From assembly GCA_944325595.1 (NCBI GenBank), contig CALVAQ010000006.1, positions 52,227 to 116,226 of the forward strand: a stretch of DNA of 64,000 nucleotides, written 5' to 3'. The notes under the pieces are model-generated. The model saw only the letters and a program-made list of their open reading frames with translations. It was not told the origin of the DNA and did not search any database. Origin of the DNA: Candidatus Gastranaerophilales bacterium (GTDB lineage Bacteria; Cyanobacteriota; Vampirovibrionia; Gastranaerophilales; Gastranaerophilaceae). The position numbers were made by a program, and so were the translations under genes. Shown here piece by piece: positions 8,777 to 17,353 of this stretch (positions are counted from its first letter, which is position 1; each line of letters starts with the position of its first letter).

Positions 8777-10141
8777 TTATATCACAACTTTTAGCGGAAG
8801 TTTTTCAACATAAAGCTTTCTTACTGCTTCTGTACCAAGTTCTTCAAATGCAACAATCTGCGAGCTTTTTATACACTTCGCAAGCAGACAGGCTATACCA
8901 CCTTGAGCAATAAAATATTTTCCGTTATTTTGGATTATTGTGTTGAGGGCTTTTTCGCTTCTTTCGCCTTTCCCGATTGTGGCAAGAAGCCCGTTTGAAT
9001 ATAACAAATCACAATAGCCATCCATTCTTGCGGATGTAGTTGGTCCGACAGGTCCTATAATTTCATGCGGTGCTGCAGGACAAGGACCGGCATAAAACAT
9101 AATTTTGCCTTTTATATCAAAAGGGAATTTATTGTTTTCTGTATAAAAATCCAAAATTCTTTTGTGTGCAGCATCTCTGGCAGTATATATTTCGCCGGTA
9201 AGCAGGATTTCATCTCCTGTTTTCAAATTTTTTATTTTTTCGTATTCATCTGTTTTTATTTCACATATATCTTTTGATTCCATTTCAACAGACTTAATAG
9301 CTAAAGGATTTTTTAAATAAGAAATCTCATTTCCTTTTATTGTGCACATAGCATGTCTTGTACTATGGCAGTTTATTGTAACCGCAACCGGCAGACAGGC
9401 TATGTGTGTTGATGAAGTCAAAAGTTTTATATCCAGAATATCGTCTTTCATATTATCCAAATATTCGTTTAGTTCATTTATAAACTGTTTTTCCTCCTGT
9501 GTATTTTCTGTTTTAAAAAAAGCCTTTTTACTCAAAACAGCTGCGCTGTCCATAGTACCGCCTACGCCTATACCAAGGACAAGAGGAGGGCAGGATTTTT
9601 CTCCGGCAGTTTTTACTGTTTGTTCTACGAAATCGAATATATCCGTTCTTTGGGAAGCGGGAGAAAACATTTGTGTCCTGCAATAGTTTTCGGAACCGGC
9701 ACCTTTTATTAAAACAGAAACTTCTGTCATATCAGCACTGGAATAATCATAATATACTATTGCCGGTGTATTTGTATCGGTATTGGTTCTGTCAAACAGT
9801 GCATTATGAACAACGGATTTTCTGAAATAATTTTGCTTATAAGCCTTTTTTACACCATTATTCACAGCATCAGTAATACTTGTTCCATCTATAAAAGTAT
9901 TTTGACCGATTGTCACAAATACAATAACCTGTCCCGTATCCTGACAAAGCGGTCTTTTGATTTTTGATGCAAGAGAAATGTTTTCCAGTATGTTTGCATA
10001 TTTGTTTCTTTTGTCCGGTGAATCGGCATGCAAATATTTGTCATACAGCTTGTTATACAACTCCGCATCGTAGCATGTGTTTGCTTGAACACAAAGATTG
10101 TATACAGCTTGTTCTATTGTTTCCGCTTTAATCTTGTTCAT
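8777..10141 (-). CDS. Class I (4Fe-4S) fumarate hydratase, fused alpha and beta parts
   Basis: Iron-sulfur fumarase, interconverting fumarate and malate. The N-terminal alpha part carries the cluster cysteines in LCQDTG (Cys66), NYCRTQ and SCPPLVLGIG. The C-terminal beta part has the signature GPCPAAPHEIIGPVGPTTSARMD. The 454-residue length corresponds to a compact fused enzyme rather than separate subunits. Related tartrate dehydratases share the fold, but the fused class I architecture favours fumarase. Oxygen-labile clusters suit an anaerobe. It stands alone, with a shared terminator at its 3' end and a gene-free stretch of about 340 bases upstream. Confidence 0.88.
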   Translation of the reverse strand: MNKIKAETIEQAVYNLCVQANTCYDAELYNKLYDKYLHADSPDKRNKYANILENISLASKIKRPLCQDTGQVIVFVTIGQNTFIDGTSITDAVNNGVKKAYKQNYFRKSVVHNALFDRTNTDTNTPAIVYYDYSSADMTEVSVLIKGAGSENYCRTQMFSPASQRTDIFDFVEQTVKTAGEKSCPPLVLGIGVGGTMDSAAVLSKKAFFKTENTQEEKQFINELNEYLDNMKDDILDIKLLTSSTHIACLPVAVTINCHSTRHAMCTIKGNEISYLKNPLAIKSVEMESKDICEIKTDEYEKIKNLKTGDEILLTGEIYTARDAAHKRILDFYTENNKFPFDIKGKIMFYAGPCPAAPHEIIGPVGPTTSARMDGYCDLLYSNGLLATIGKGERSEKALNTIIQNNGKYFIAQGGIACLLAKCIKSSQIVAFEELGTEAVRKLYVEKLPLKVVI

Positions 10142-10477
10142 TAAATCATTATATATATTTCACGATTTAAAATAAAGTCGTTATTGGTTGTCACTATTAC
10201 ACTTAATTTTTGCGCATAATATATCAAATGATGTCATTTGTATAACAAAAGTTTCCAGTTTTATAAAAATAAAAAAAGACCACTCAATTGAGTGGTTTGT
10301 TTTCTGCATCCTAATGGTCTCTTTTGTGTTTATTATTTAGGAGTTTATATGTGTTCGGGGTTATTAAATGTTATCAATGTTATTTAGTGTTTCGACTACA
10401 CTTAAACCTTACATTTTTATTATGACATCAAGAAAATAAATGTCAACCCTTTTAATTATAAAAATTTTATTAAAAAT
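10142..10477. other. Gene-free stretch upstream of fumarase
   Basis: 336 bases between fumarase and the radical-SAM gene. It holds the terminator at 10279-10296. It also holds an AT-rich region before the fumarase start, with no clear -35/-10 pair. A 12-codon reading frame at 10349-10387 has a GGAG site, but it is too short to call. I see nothing else in it. Confidence 0.5.
10279..10296 (-). terminator. Intrinsic terminator of the radical-SAM gene
   Basis: Perfect 18-base palindrome ACCACTCAATTGAGTGGT, followed on the minus strand by CTTTTTTT. It lies 180 bases past the stop of the radical-SAM gene. On the plus strand the run after it is weaker (TTGTTTT). Confidence 0.7.
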
Positions 10478-12079
10478 TTATATTTCTTTATAATCACCCA
10501 AAAGCCTTGTATACTCATTACCCAAGACATCATCCGATGATAGCGTTTGGATAAAAGACCACGGCAAAACTTCATTTTTGTCATGTGATTTTAGAGCAAA
10601 ATAATCTGACGGGGGCAGCAGATTTTGTTTTTCCATTTCTTTATATGCCTGTTTGAAGGCACCGAGGTTTGAGCCTTCCTCATATACTTTTACAAGATAT
10701 GGTGCCAGTCTTCTGTCTCCACGTGACAATACGGCCTGCCAGTAATCCCATTTTACACTTGATGTTCTGATTTTCATGCCCAGTTTGTGAAACTCTTTTT
10801 TCAAATATTCATATTTTTTTTCGAGCGATTTTGTTGATTCTCGCTCTGTATACTGAAAAGGTGTGTTGGCTTTTGGAACAAAAGTTCCGAATGAGAATGT
10901 AAAATCGAAATTTCTGAATTTGCTTTTTAGTTTTGCCGCCAGTTTCACAAAAGCTTCGATATCATCTTTTGTTTCTGTCGGCAGACCAATCATTGCATAT
11001 ATTTTCAGACCTTTAAGTCCGTTATCTTCTGCTGTTTTTACGGTTTCAAAAATCTGTTCTTCAGTAAGATTTTTGTTTACAACTTTTCTGAGTCTTTCAG
11101 TAGCAGCTTCTATTGCGATTGTTGAATGTTTCTGTCCGCAGGCAACAAGTGTTTGTATTATCAATGGAGAGACCGTATCCGCCCTGAGAGAAGAAACAGA
11201 CATTTCCAGCTCCGGGATTGTTTCTTTTTTCTTCAGTATATAGCTGCAAATTTTTTCTATATCAGGATGCGCTGTTATGAGTGCACCAAGCAGAGCTATT
11301 TTGTTTGTATAATTTAACCCTTCATCAATTTTTTCAATAATTTTTTCATACTCGCAAAATCTGACAGGCATATTCAAGTATGAAGCAAGGCAAAAGCCGC
11401 ATCTTCTCGGGCACCCCCGCTCAACTTCTATTACATATGTATTTGAAAAAAAACTTTTTTCGCTCAACACAGGTGTAGCAATACAGTTTTCCAGTTGTGC
11501 AGATATTTTTTTTACTATAAACTTACTTCCATCGAGCAAAGTAACTCCCGTTTGCGGTGTATATTTTGTAAAAGAAGGAATATACACGCCATCAATTTTT
11601 GAGAGCAGTTTCAAGACTTCTGTCCTTGGCAGATATTTATTGGTTTTTATTACATCAATAATATCCGTATCAATGTGCTCGGCATCACCGATAATAATAA
11701 AATCAAAAAACTCCGCATAAGGTTCGGGATTTGCCATCAAAGCCGGTCCGCCACCAAAAACAAACGGGTGATTTTCTGTTCTGTCTTTTGAATAAAAAGG
11801 TATTTTGTATTTATCAAAAATTTTCAACAATCCGAGAAAATCAAAATCAAAAGAAAATGAAACACCAAACACATCAACATCACCGGGTTTTAGTTTGGTA
11901 TTATCTGTATCTGTAAAGACCTTTTCGACAAAATAATCACTTCTCATATCAAGCGTTTTTACAATTGACATACATCCGAGTGCCGCAAGCCCGAAGGACT
12001 CTGCTGCCGGAAATGACATCCAGATATTTATTTCGGGTGTTTTGACAGGCGGTTTATACAGGCAAATTTCGCTACTCAT
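10478..12079 (-). CDS. B12-binding-domain radical SAM protein
   Basis: The N terminus resembles a cobalamin-binding Rossmann domain, and the core is a radical SAM (Elp3/MiaB-like) domain. The 4Fe-4S motif CPRRCGFC lies near residue 225, inside the family-typical context VERGCPRRC. The family is common in bacteria, and its substrate is mostly unknown. I would place it in the uncharacterised B12-radical SAM group rather than with a named methylthiotransferase. An ATG at 12103 is possible, but the ATG at 12079 has an AGGAAAAAGG tract upstream and overlaps the preceding permease gene by only 8 bases. It is co-transcribed with that gene. Confidence 0.8.
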   Translation of the reverse strand: MSSEICLYKPPVKTPEINIWMSFPAAESFGLAALGCMSIVKTLDMRSDYFVEKVFTDTDNTKLKPGDVDVFGVSFSFDFDFLGLLKIFDKYKIPFYSKDRTENHPFVFGGGPALMANPEPYAEFFDFIIIGDAEHIDTDIIDVIKTNKYLPRTEVLKLLSKIDGVYIPSFTKYTPQTGVTLLDGSKFIVKKISAQLENCIATPVLSEKSFFSNTYVIEVERGCPRRCGFCLASYLNMPVRFCEYEKIIEKIDEGLNYTNKIALLGALITAHPDIEKICSYILKKKETIPELEMSVSSLRADTVSPLIIQTLVACGQKHSTIAIEAATERLRKVVNKNLTEEQIFETVKTAEDNGLKGLKIYAMIGLPTETKDDIEAFVKLAAKLKSKFRNFDFTFSFGTFVPKANTPFQYTERESTKSLEKKYEYLKKEFHKLGMKIRTSSVKWDYWQAVLSRGDRRLAPYLVKVYEEGSNLGAFKQAYKEMEKQNLLPPSDYFALKSHDKNEVLPWSFIQTLSSDDVLGNEYTRLLGDYKEI

Positions 12080-13115
12080 TTGTGCCTTTTTCCTGTGAAT
12101 CATTTAGTGTTTTAATATATACTTCCTCAAACAGGGTAACCACAACGGCAGCAATTGCAGGTGCAATCAAAACACCGACTACACCGAGAAACTGGGCTGC
12201 AATTATGAAAGAAAAGATTACAACCAACGGATGTAAATCCATATATTTTGAAAAGAAATAAGGTTTTGCCCAGTTGTTTTCCAAAAACTGTCCCAAAAGC
12301 AATGAACCGATAGCAAGCGCTACAACAATCCAGCCTTTCGGAAAAGCAACAAGCAGAATTAACACGCCTGATACAATAGGACCGACAATAGGAATCAGGT
12401 CCAGAATAGCGGATATAAAGCCAAGAAAGACTGCATATTCTACTTTTAATACAAGAAGAACAACAGCGACAACTATACCCACAATCGTTATTGACAAAAG
12501 CTGTGCTGTCACATATCCGCCGACTTTAGTTTCCAATTCATCCATGACAGTTGAAGCTTTTTCTCTGATAGAAACAGGGAAAAGTTTCAGGCAGTATTCT
12601 TTTATTTTGTCTCTGTCATTTGTAAGGAAATATACAATAATACCGATTGTAACAAGAATTGTCAGAATTCCGACAAAACCGATTGTTATATTTATTGATT
12701 TATCTATGACCTCTTTTGCTATCGGTGAAGAATTTGTGAGAACAGTGTTCATATCCAGATAGTCTGATATGGACTGTCCGCCGATTTTGAAGGTTCCGAG
12801 AAAATGCTGTATATTGTGAAGCTGCTGCGGCAGCTGTGCCAAAAATTCTTTTATCTCATTTACCGACATAATAACAATCGGTGTAAGAATAAGAAGAGTG
12901 ACAAGAGTGATTACAAAAATCATTACCGTTGTAGCAAGTGAACGGGGAATTTTTTCAGACATTTTATCAACAAACGGATTTATCGCACAGGAAATGACAT
13001 AACTGACAAAAAGCAAAAGTGCAATGTCCGTCATTTTTACCAGCAAAAATATAATAAATAGAATCAGTATTCCAAAACTTATATTCTGTGCATTAAAACC
13101 GCCTTTTAACTCCAT
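12072..13115 (-). CDS. AI-2E family transporter (PerM/YdiK/TqsA type)
   Basis: Integral membrane permease of 347 residues with about seven or eight hydrophobic segments. It shows the characteristic family pattern: a hydrophobic N-terminal pair, a soluble middle section, and the late motif GFISAILDLIPIVGPIVSG. The family name comes from autoinducer-2 export by TqsA, but members also act as Na+/H+ or unknown exporters, so the substrate cannot be stated. It is the first gene of a two-gene unit with the radical-SAM protein. A short AT-rich divergent region separates it from hisS. Confidence 0.85.
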   Translation of the reverse strand: MELKGGFNAQNISFGILILFIIFLLVKMTDIALLLFVSYVISCAINPFVDKMSEKIPRSLATTVMIFVITLVTLLILTPIVIMSVNEIKEFLAQLPQQLHNIQHFLGTFKIGGQSISDYLDMNTVLTNSSPIAKEVIDKSINITIGFVGILTILVTIGIIVYFLTNDRDKIKEYCLKLFPVSIREKASTVMDELETKVGGYVTAQLLSITIVGIVVAVVLLVLKVEYAVFLGFISAILDLIPIVGPIVSGVLILLVAFPKGWIVVALAIGSLLLGQFLENNWAKPYFFSKYMDLHPLVVIFSFIIAAQFLGVVGVLIAPAIAAVVVTLFEEVYIKTLNDSQEKGTNE

Positions 13116-13224
13116 TTGTTCCTCGTTTCTATAGTTTTATTATGAGTTGATTTTACTATAAATTTTGAGTTATTGAAATAGTTGTTTTTTATATATAATT
13201 GTACTATTAGATTGAGAGGTTAAT

Positions 13225-14454
13225 GTGATACAGGCACAAAAAGGAACAAAAGACATTCTTCCTTCAGAAGCAGCCACATGGCAGAGAATGGAAGATATTG
13301 CACGCAGAGTATTTTCGCTTGCAAATTTTCAGGAAATCAGAACACCCGTATTTGAAGCAACAGAGCTTTTTGCGAGAGGTGTCGGTGATTCAACTGATAT
13401 TGTAAATAAAGAGATGTACACCTTTGAAAAAAGCGAACGCTCATTGACACTCCGACCTGAGAATACCGCTGGAGTGGTCCGTGCCTTTATTGAACATGGC
13501 TTTTCAAGACTTCCGCAGCCCGTAAAACTCTGGTATAAAGGACCGATGTTCCGTTATGAAAGACCGCAGGCAGGAAGGCAAAGACAATTTCATCAAGTCG
13601 GTGTCGAAATGTTCGGCTCTCAGGAGCCTTCTGCTGATGCCGAAGCAATTAATCTTGCTGTAAAATATTTGAATGAACTCGGATTAAACGACCTTGAAAT
13701 AGAAATAAATTCCCTCGGTTGCCCCGAGTGCAGAAAAAAATACAGAGAAGCAATAAAAGAAGTTTTAAAACCTTATTTGAAAGATTTGTGCGAGGATTGC
13801 AATTTCAGATATGAAAAAAATCCGTTGAGAATACTTGATTGCAAAGTTGAGTCCTGCAAAGAAATTTTTGAAAAAGAAGAAGTCCAAAAGGTTATTCTGG
13901 GCGACTTTATATGCGAAGACTGCAAATCACACTTTGACAAAGTAAAAGAATATTTGACCGCACTAAACATTCCATACAGAGTAAACAAACTTCTCGTAAG
14001 AGGGTTGGATTACTACAACAGAACAGTCTTTGAAATAAAATCAAACAATCTCGGCTCACAAAATGCGGTATGCGGCGGCGGACGTTATGATTCTCTTGTA
14101 GAAACTCTTGGCGGACCTTCTACTCCTGCAGTCGGTTGGGCTATGGGTATGGAGAGATTGTACTCTCTTATAGAAAAATCAGAAACACAAAAAGCTGATG
14201 TTTTTGTTATATCCGAAAATATAGCCGAAACCTTCAAAATTGTGGACGAAATAAGAGCCAGCGGACTTAGTGCTGATTTTGATTATGCAGCAAGAAAATT
14301 TAAAAAACAGCTTGAAAAAGCTTCAAAATCCGCAAAATACGCTCTTATTTTGATGGATGACGAATTGAATACAAATACAGTTACACTAAAAAATCTCGAG
14401 ACTTCTGAACAGATTAATGTTCCGAGAAACTCGTATCTTGAAAAAATTGTCTAA
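13225..14454 (+). CDS. hisS: Histidyl-tRNA synthetase
   Basis: Class II synthetase for tRNA-His, 409 residues. It starts at GTG 13225 after a GAGAGGT site. The conserved N terminus is QAQKGTKDILPSE. Motif 2 is seen around RYERPQAGRQRQFHQ, and the histidine-binding loop as VRGLDYYNRTVFEI. The insertion domain carries several Cys pairs (CPEC, CEDC, CEDCKS), as in many bacterial HisRS. The C-terminal anticodon-binding domain is present. It is transcribed alone and ends with a 4-base overlap with the convergent barrel gene. Confidence 0.96.
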   Translation: MIQAQKGTKDILPSEAATWQRMEDIARRVFSLANFQEIRTPVFEATELFARGVGDSTDIVNKEMYTFEKSERSLTLRPENTAGVVRAFIEHGFSRLPQPVKLWYKGPMFRYERPQAGRQRQFHQVGVEMFGSQEPSADAEAINLAVKYLNELGLNDLEIEINSLGCPECRKKYREAIKEVLKPYLKDLCEDCNFRYEKNPLRILDCKVESCKEIFEKEEVQKVILGDFICEDCKSHFDKVKEYLTALNIPYRVNKLLVRGLDYYNRTVFEIKSNNLGSQNAVCGGGRYDSLVETLGGPSTPAVGWAMGMERLYSLIEKSETQKADVFVISENIAETFKIVDEIRASGLSADFDYAARKFKKQLEKASKSAKYALILMDDELNTNTVTLKNLETSEQINVPRNSYLEKIV

Positions 14455-15404
14455 AATTTAAACGATGTGGAAAACTTCAATCGCTGGCGGGTTATGACAT
14501 TTTGTGACTGGTAATTTGCTGCGGTAAGCTCAAACTGCAGTCTGTCTGTTTCACTGAACGGTGAATATTTAACGCCTATTTCGCCCTGTAATTCATCTAT
14601 ATCAAAGTTTTTTACTATTTTGTTACTTAATGACAGATGGTCATTTAATTTGTATGTCGTCAAAAAATGTGCGGAGCTGGAATCGTTATAACCTGATTTT
14701 GTATATTCAGAACGAGCAAATTGTGCACCGAAGCTAAGCCTGTCATTTTTGTACTGCGCAAAAACGCCCGAAGTGTTTTTGTCAACATCATCCATAAGGT
14801 TTGAAAAGACACCTCCGCCTACATAAAATTTGCCTTTTGAATTCAGTAAACTTTTGGGTTTTGTTGCAACTATTGCCGCTAGCTGTTGATTTAGAGTATC
14901 AGTTTCATTAAAAGCGCCTATTGAGTAATTCAAAAATTTTGACTGCCTATCGAGACGAGCCCCGCTGCTGTAATACGAACTGTTTGCATATGCAAAATTC
15001 ACAGTATCTCCGTTTATTGAGGAAATACCGTCTTGTCCGACCATGACGGAGGTATTTTCGTCCAAATCTCTTGTTACATAGCTGCCTAAAGAACCATAGC
15101 TGGGCAGAACACGAAGATTTGTTTCGTCTGAATAATAATCATATAAAAACAGTTTGTCTTCTGACCAAACCTCACCTTTATTTTTAACAAACATCGGTTT
15201 GTCTTCTTTTTCTACACTGAGTTCAAATTTTTTGTTTTTGTCATTCAAATAAGTATAGTCGGTCAAATCCAATTCAATAGGCGCAAACATATCGTCTTCG
15301 GGGTTAGATGTTTGAGATGTCACATCAACCGCACAATATGCCGCATTCCTGAGAATCGGGCATAATAGCATAAATATTGAAAATACTACGACTAATCTTT
15401 TCAT
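14451..15404 (-). CDS. Secreted, probable beta-barrel outer-membrane protein
   Basis: 317 residues with a clear Sec signal peptide (basic MKR, hydrophobic core, likely cleavage after YCA). I do not recognise a specific family. After the signal, about 100 polar residues are followed by alternating polar/hydrophobic strands with many Asn, Ser and Tyr. It ends in KFSTSFKF. A terminal Phe closing a strand is the classic C-terminal signature of Gram-negative barrel proteins. This supports an outer membrane in the host. The stop overlaps hisS by 4 bases. Confidence 0.6.
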   Translation of the reverse strand: MKRLVVVFSIFMLLCPILRNAAYCAVDVTSQTSNPEDDMFAPIELDLTDYTYLNDKNKKFELSVEKEDKPMFVKNKGEVWSEDKLFLYDYYSDETNLRVLPSYGSLGSYVTRDLDENTSVMVGQDGISSINGDTVNFAYANSSYYSSGARLDRQSKFLNYSIGAFNETDTLNQQLAAIVATKPKSLLNSKGKFYVGGGVFSNLMDDVDKNTSGVFAQYKNDRLSFGAQFARSEYTKSGYNDSSSAHFLTTYKLNDHLSLSNKIVKNFDIDELQGEIGVKYSPFSETDRLQFELTAANYQSQNVITRQRLKFSTSFKF

Positions 15405-15587
15405 ACAGATATTTTTCTGTTTTTTGGATGCTTATTTCAAGAAACAGCTTAATATATGTTTACATTATAGCATTTTCGTCAATATATTTCATCAAATTAG
15501 ATTTTGAATATGATTATCAGAATTTCTTATAAAACCTGTTTTAAATACGCATGCCTGAGACAACCTGCACAACAGATAGCGGAAAGT

Positions 15588-16757
15588 TTATACAGATTTC
15601 CTTAAATTCTTTACAAATCGACCGATACGGGTCATGGCTTCTCTCAGTGTATCCAGTGAATACGCATAAGAAATTCGTAAAAAGCCTTCCGCACAATCAC
15701 CAAATGCCGTACCCGGAACAACTGCAACCTTTTCCTCCATAAGGAGCTTTGTAGCAAATTCTTCCGATGTCATATTAAACTCTTTTATACAAGGAAAAAC
15801 ATAAAACGCTCCGAACGGCTCAAAACATGACAGATCCATTTCTTTGAACGCATTCATCAAAAATCTTCTGCGCTCATTATACGATTGCCTCATCTGTTCA
15901 ACTGCATCATCGCCTTTTTTTAATGCCTGAACAGCTGCATACTGACTCGTAGTCGGCGCACACATAATCGCAAACTGGTGGATTTTTGTCATCTGGGCTA
16001 TTATTTCTTTCGGTCCGCAGGCATATCCCAAACGCCAGCCGGTCATAGCATATGCTTTTGAAAAACCGTTTATGAGAATTGTCCGTTCTTTCATATCCGG
16101 CAGTGAAGCAATAGAAATATGTTCCCCCTTGTACGTGAGTGCCGAATAAATTTCATCTGACAAAACCAGCAAATCCTTTTCTTTCACAACTTTTGCAATT
16201 TCTTCCAACTCGTTTTTTTCCATGATTGCACCTGTCGGATTGTTCGGATAAGGAAGGACAAGAACCTTTGTTTTATCAGTAATTGCTGACAGCAGCTCCT
16301 CTTTCGTAAGACGGAATTCATTTTCTGCCTTTAATTCAACAATAACCGGCTTTGCACCTGCAAGCAAAGCACACGGCTCATATGAAACATAAGACGGCTG
16401 CGGGATAATAACCTCATCACCGGGGTTTATCACGGCTCTAAGAGAAATATCAATAGCCTCTGACCCGCCAACTGTCACGACAATTTCATTTAGCGGATTG
16501 TATTCAATACCCTGTGTCCTTTTGATATAGTTTGAAATTTCCTGTCTCAGTTCTTTCAAACCGGCATTTGAGGTATAAAAAGTTTTTCCCTTTTCCAGAG
16601 AAAAAATCCCCTCATCTCTGACAAACCACGGCGTATCAAAATCGGGCTCTCCGACGCCGAGCGAGATAGCATCTTCCATTTCCGTAACAATATCAAAGAA
16701 TTTTCTGATACCGGAAGGTTTTAGTCCTGTAACTTTGTCAGAAAGAAAGTTTCTCAC
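15588..16757 (-). CDS. PLP-dependent aminotransferase, class I/II
   Basis: Fold-type I aminotransferase of the aspartate/aromatic/alanine group, 389 residues. It has the PLP lysine in GFSKAYAMTGWRLGY, the Asn/Pro motif YPNNPTGA, the Asp/Tyr pair in LSDEIYSAL, and the C-terminal substrate Arg in FLRISYAYS. It is closest in style to PatA/AlaT-like enzymes; the precise amino acid cannot be read from sequence. The start overlaps the stop of an Lrp/AsnC-type regulator by 4 bases (ATGA), a common pairing in which the regulator senses the amino acid handled by the enzyme. Confidence 0.9.
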   Translation of the reverse strand: MRNFLSDKVTGLKPSGIRKFFDIVTEMEDAISLGVGEPDFDTPWFVRDEGIFSLEKGKTFYTSNAGLKELRQEISNYIKRTQGIEYNPLNEIVVTVGGSEAIDISLRAVINPGDEVIIPQPSYVSYEPCALLAGAKPVIVELKAENEFRLTKEELLSAITDKTKVLVLPYPNNPTGAIMEKNELEEIAKVVKEKDLLVLSDEIYSALTYKGEHISIASLPDMKERTILINGFSKAYAMTGWRLGYACGPKEIIAQMTKIHQFAIMCAPTTSQYAAVQALKKGDDAVEQMRQSYNERRRFLMNAFKEMDLSCFEPFGAFYVFPCIKEFNMTSEEFATKLLMEEKVAVVPGTAFGDCAEGFLRISYAYSLDTLREAMTRIGRFVKNLRKSV

Positions 16758-17236
16758 GGTATAATAACCTCTCTTTCATCTTTAACCTGTTTATTGATTA
16801 TTGTTCCGTGGTCTTTATACTTTTTGAGTATAAAATGAGTTGCCGTACTCAAAACACTGTCCAGAGTGGACAATTTATCAGAAACAAAAGCAGCAATCTC
16901 TTTGAGACTTTTTTCTTCCAGTGTCACAAGCAAATCATATCCTCCGGATATTAAATACACTGATTTAACCTCAGGATAGTTGTATAACCTTTCAGCAATT
17001 CTGTCAAACCCCTGTCCCCTCTGCGGAGTAACTTTGACTTCTATCAGTGCCGTTACGGATTCTATATCGGTTTTTTCCCAGTTAATCAAAGTATGATAGG
17101 CACAAATGACACCGTCTTTTTCAAGCTGTGAAATTTCATTCAAAACCTCTTCTTCAGAAATTCCAAGCAGTACTGAAAGTTCTTTAAAATCTATCCTGCT
17201 GTTTTTCTCCAATATAGAAAGCAACTCATTATTCAT
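16754..17236 (-). CDS. Lrp/AsnC-family transcriptional regulator
   Basis: 160 residues. An N-terminal winged helix (about 1-60, with LLGISEEEVLNEISQLEKDG as recognition region) precedes a C-terminal RAM/ligand-binding domain (about 70-145, with KVTPQRGQG and YLISGGYDLLV). These proteins bind amino acids and control amino-acid metabolism genes. The start has an AGGAGA site 6 bases upstream. It is translationally coupled to the downstream aminotransferase. A perfect palindrome 44 bases upstream of the start (17280-17293) could be its operator. Confidence 0.9.
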   Translation of the reverse strand: MNNELLSILEKNSRIDFKELSVLLGISEEEVLNEISQLEKDGVICAYHTLINWEKTDIESVTALIEVKVTPQRGQGFDRIAERLYNYPEVKSVYLISGGYDLLVTLEEKSLKEIAAFVSDKLSTLDSVLSTATHFILKKYKDHGTIINKQVKDEREVIIP

Positions 17237-17279
17237 AAAAAATCTCCTGTATATCCAGATATTGATTATAATATATTGC

Positions 17280-17293
17280 TTTACAATTGTAAA
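17280..17293. promoter_or_regulatory. Perfect 14-bp palindrome between lrp-type and kinase genes
   Basis: TTTACAATTGTAAA, perfectly self-complementary, lies in the divergent gap between the Lrp-type gene (minus) and the histidine kinase gene (plus). Its position suits an operator for either direction. Lrp autoregulation is one option. It also contains the TTACA core seen in RpaB boxes. The protein that binds it is unknown. Confidence 0.4.
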
Positions 17294-17353
17294 ATATTTG
17301 TCCTGACAGGAAATATAGGATATCTTAGTATTAAATAGATTTGGGAAAAATTG

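Noticed and set aside
10349..10387. 12-codon reading frame with a GGAG site, as a possible leader peptide
   Set aside because: No plus-strand gene follows it, and the stop comes after 12 codons. Likely chance.
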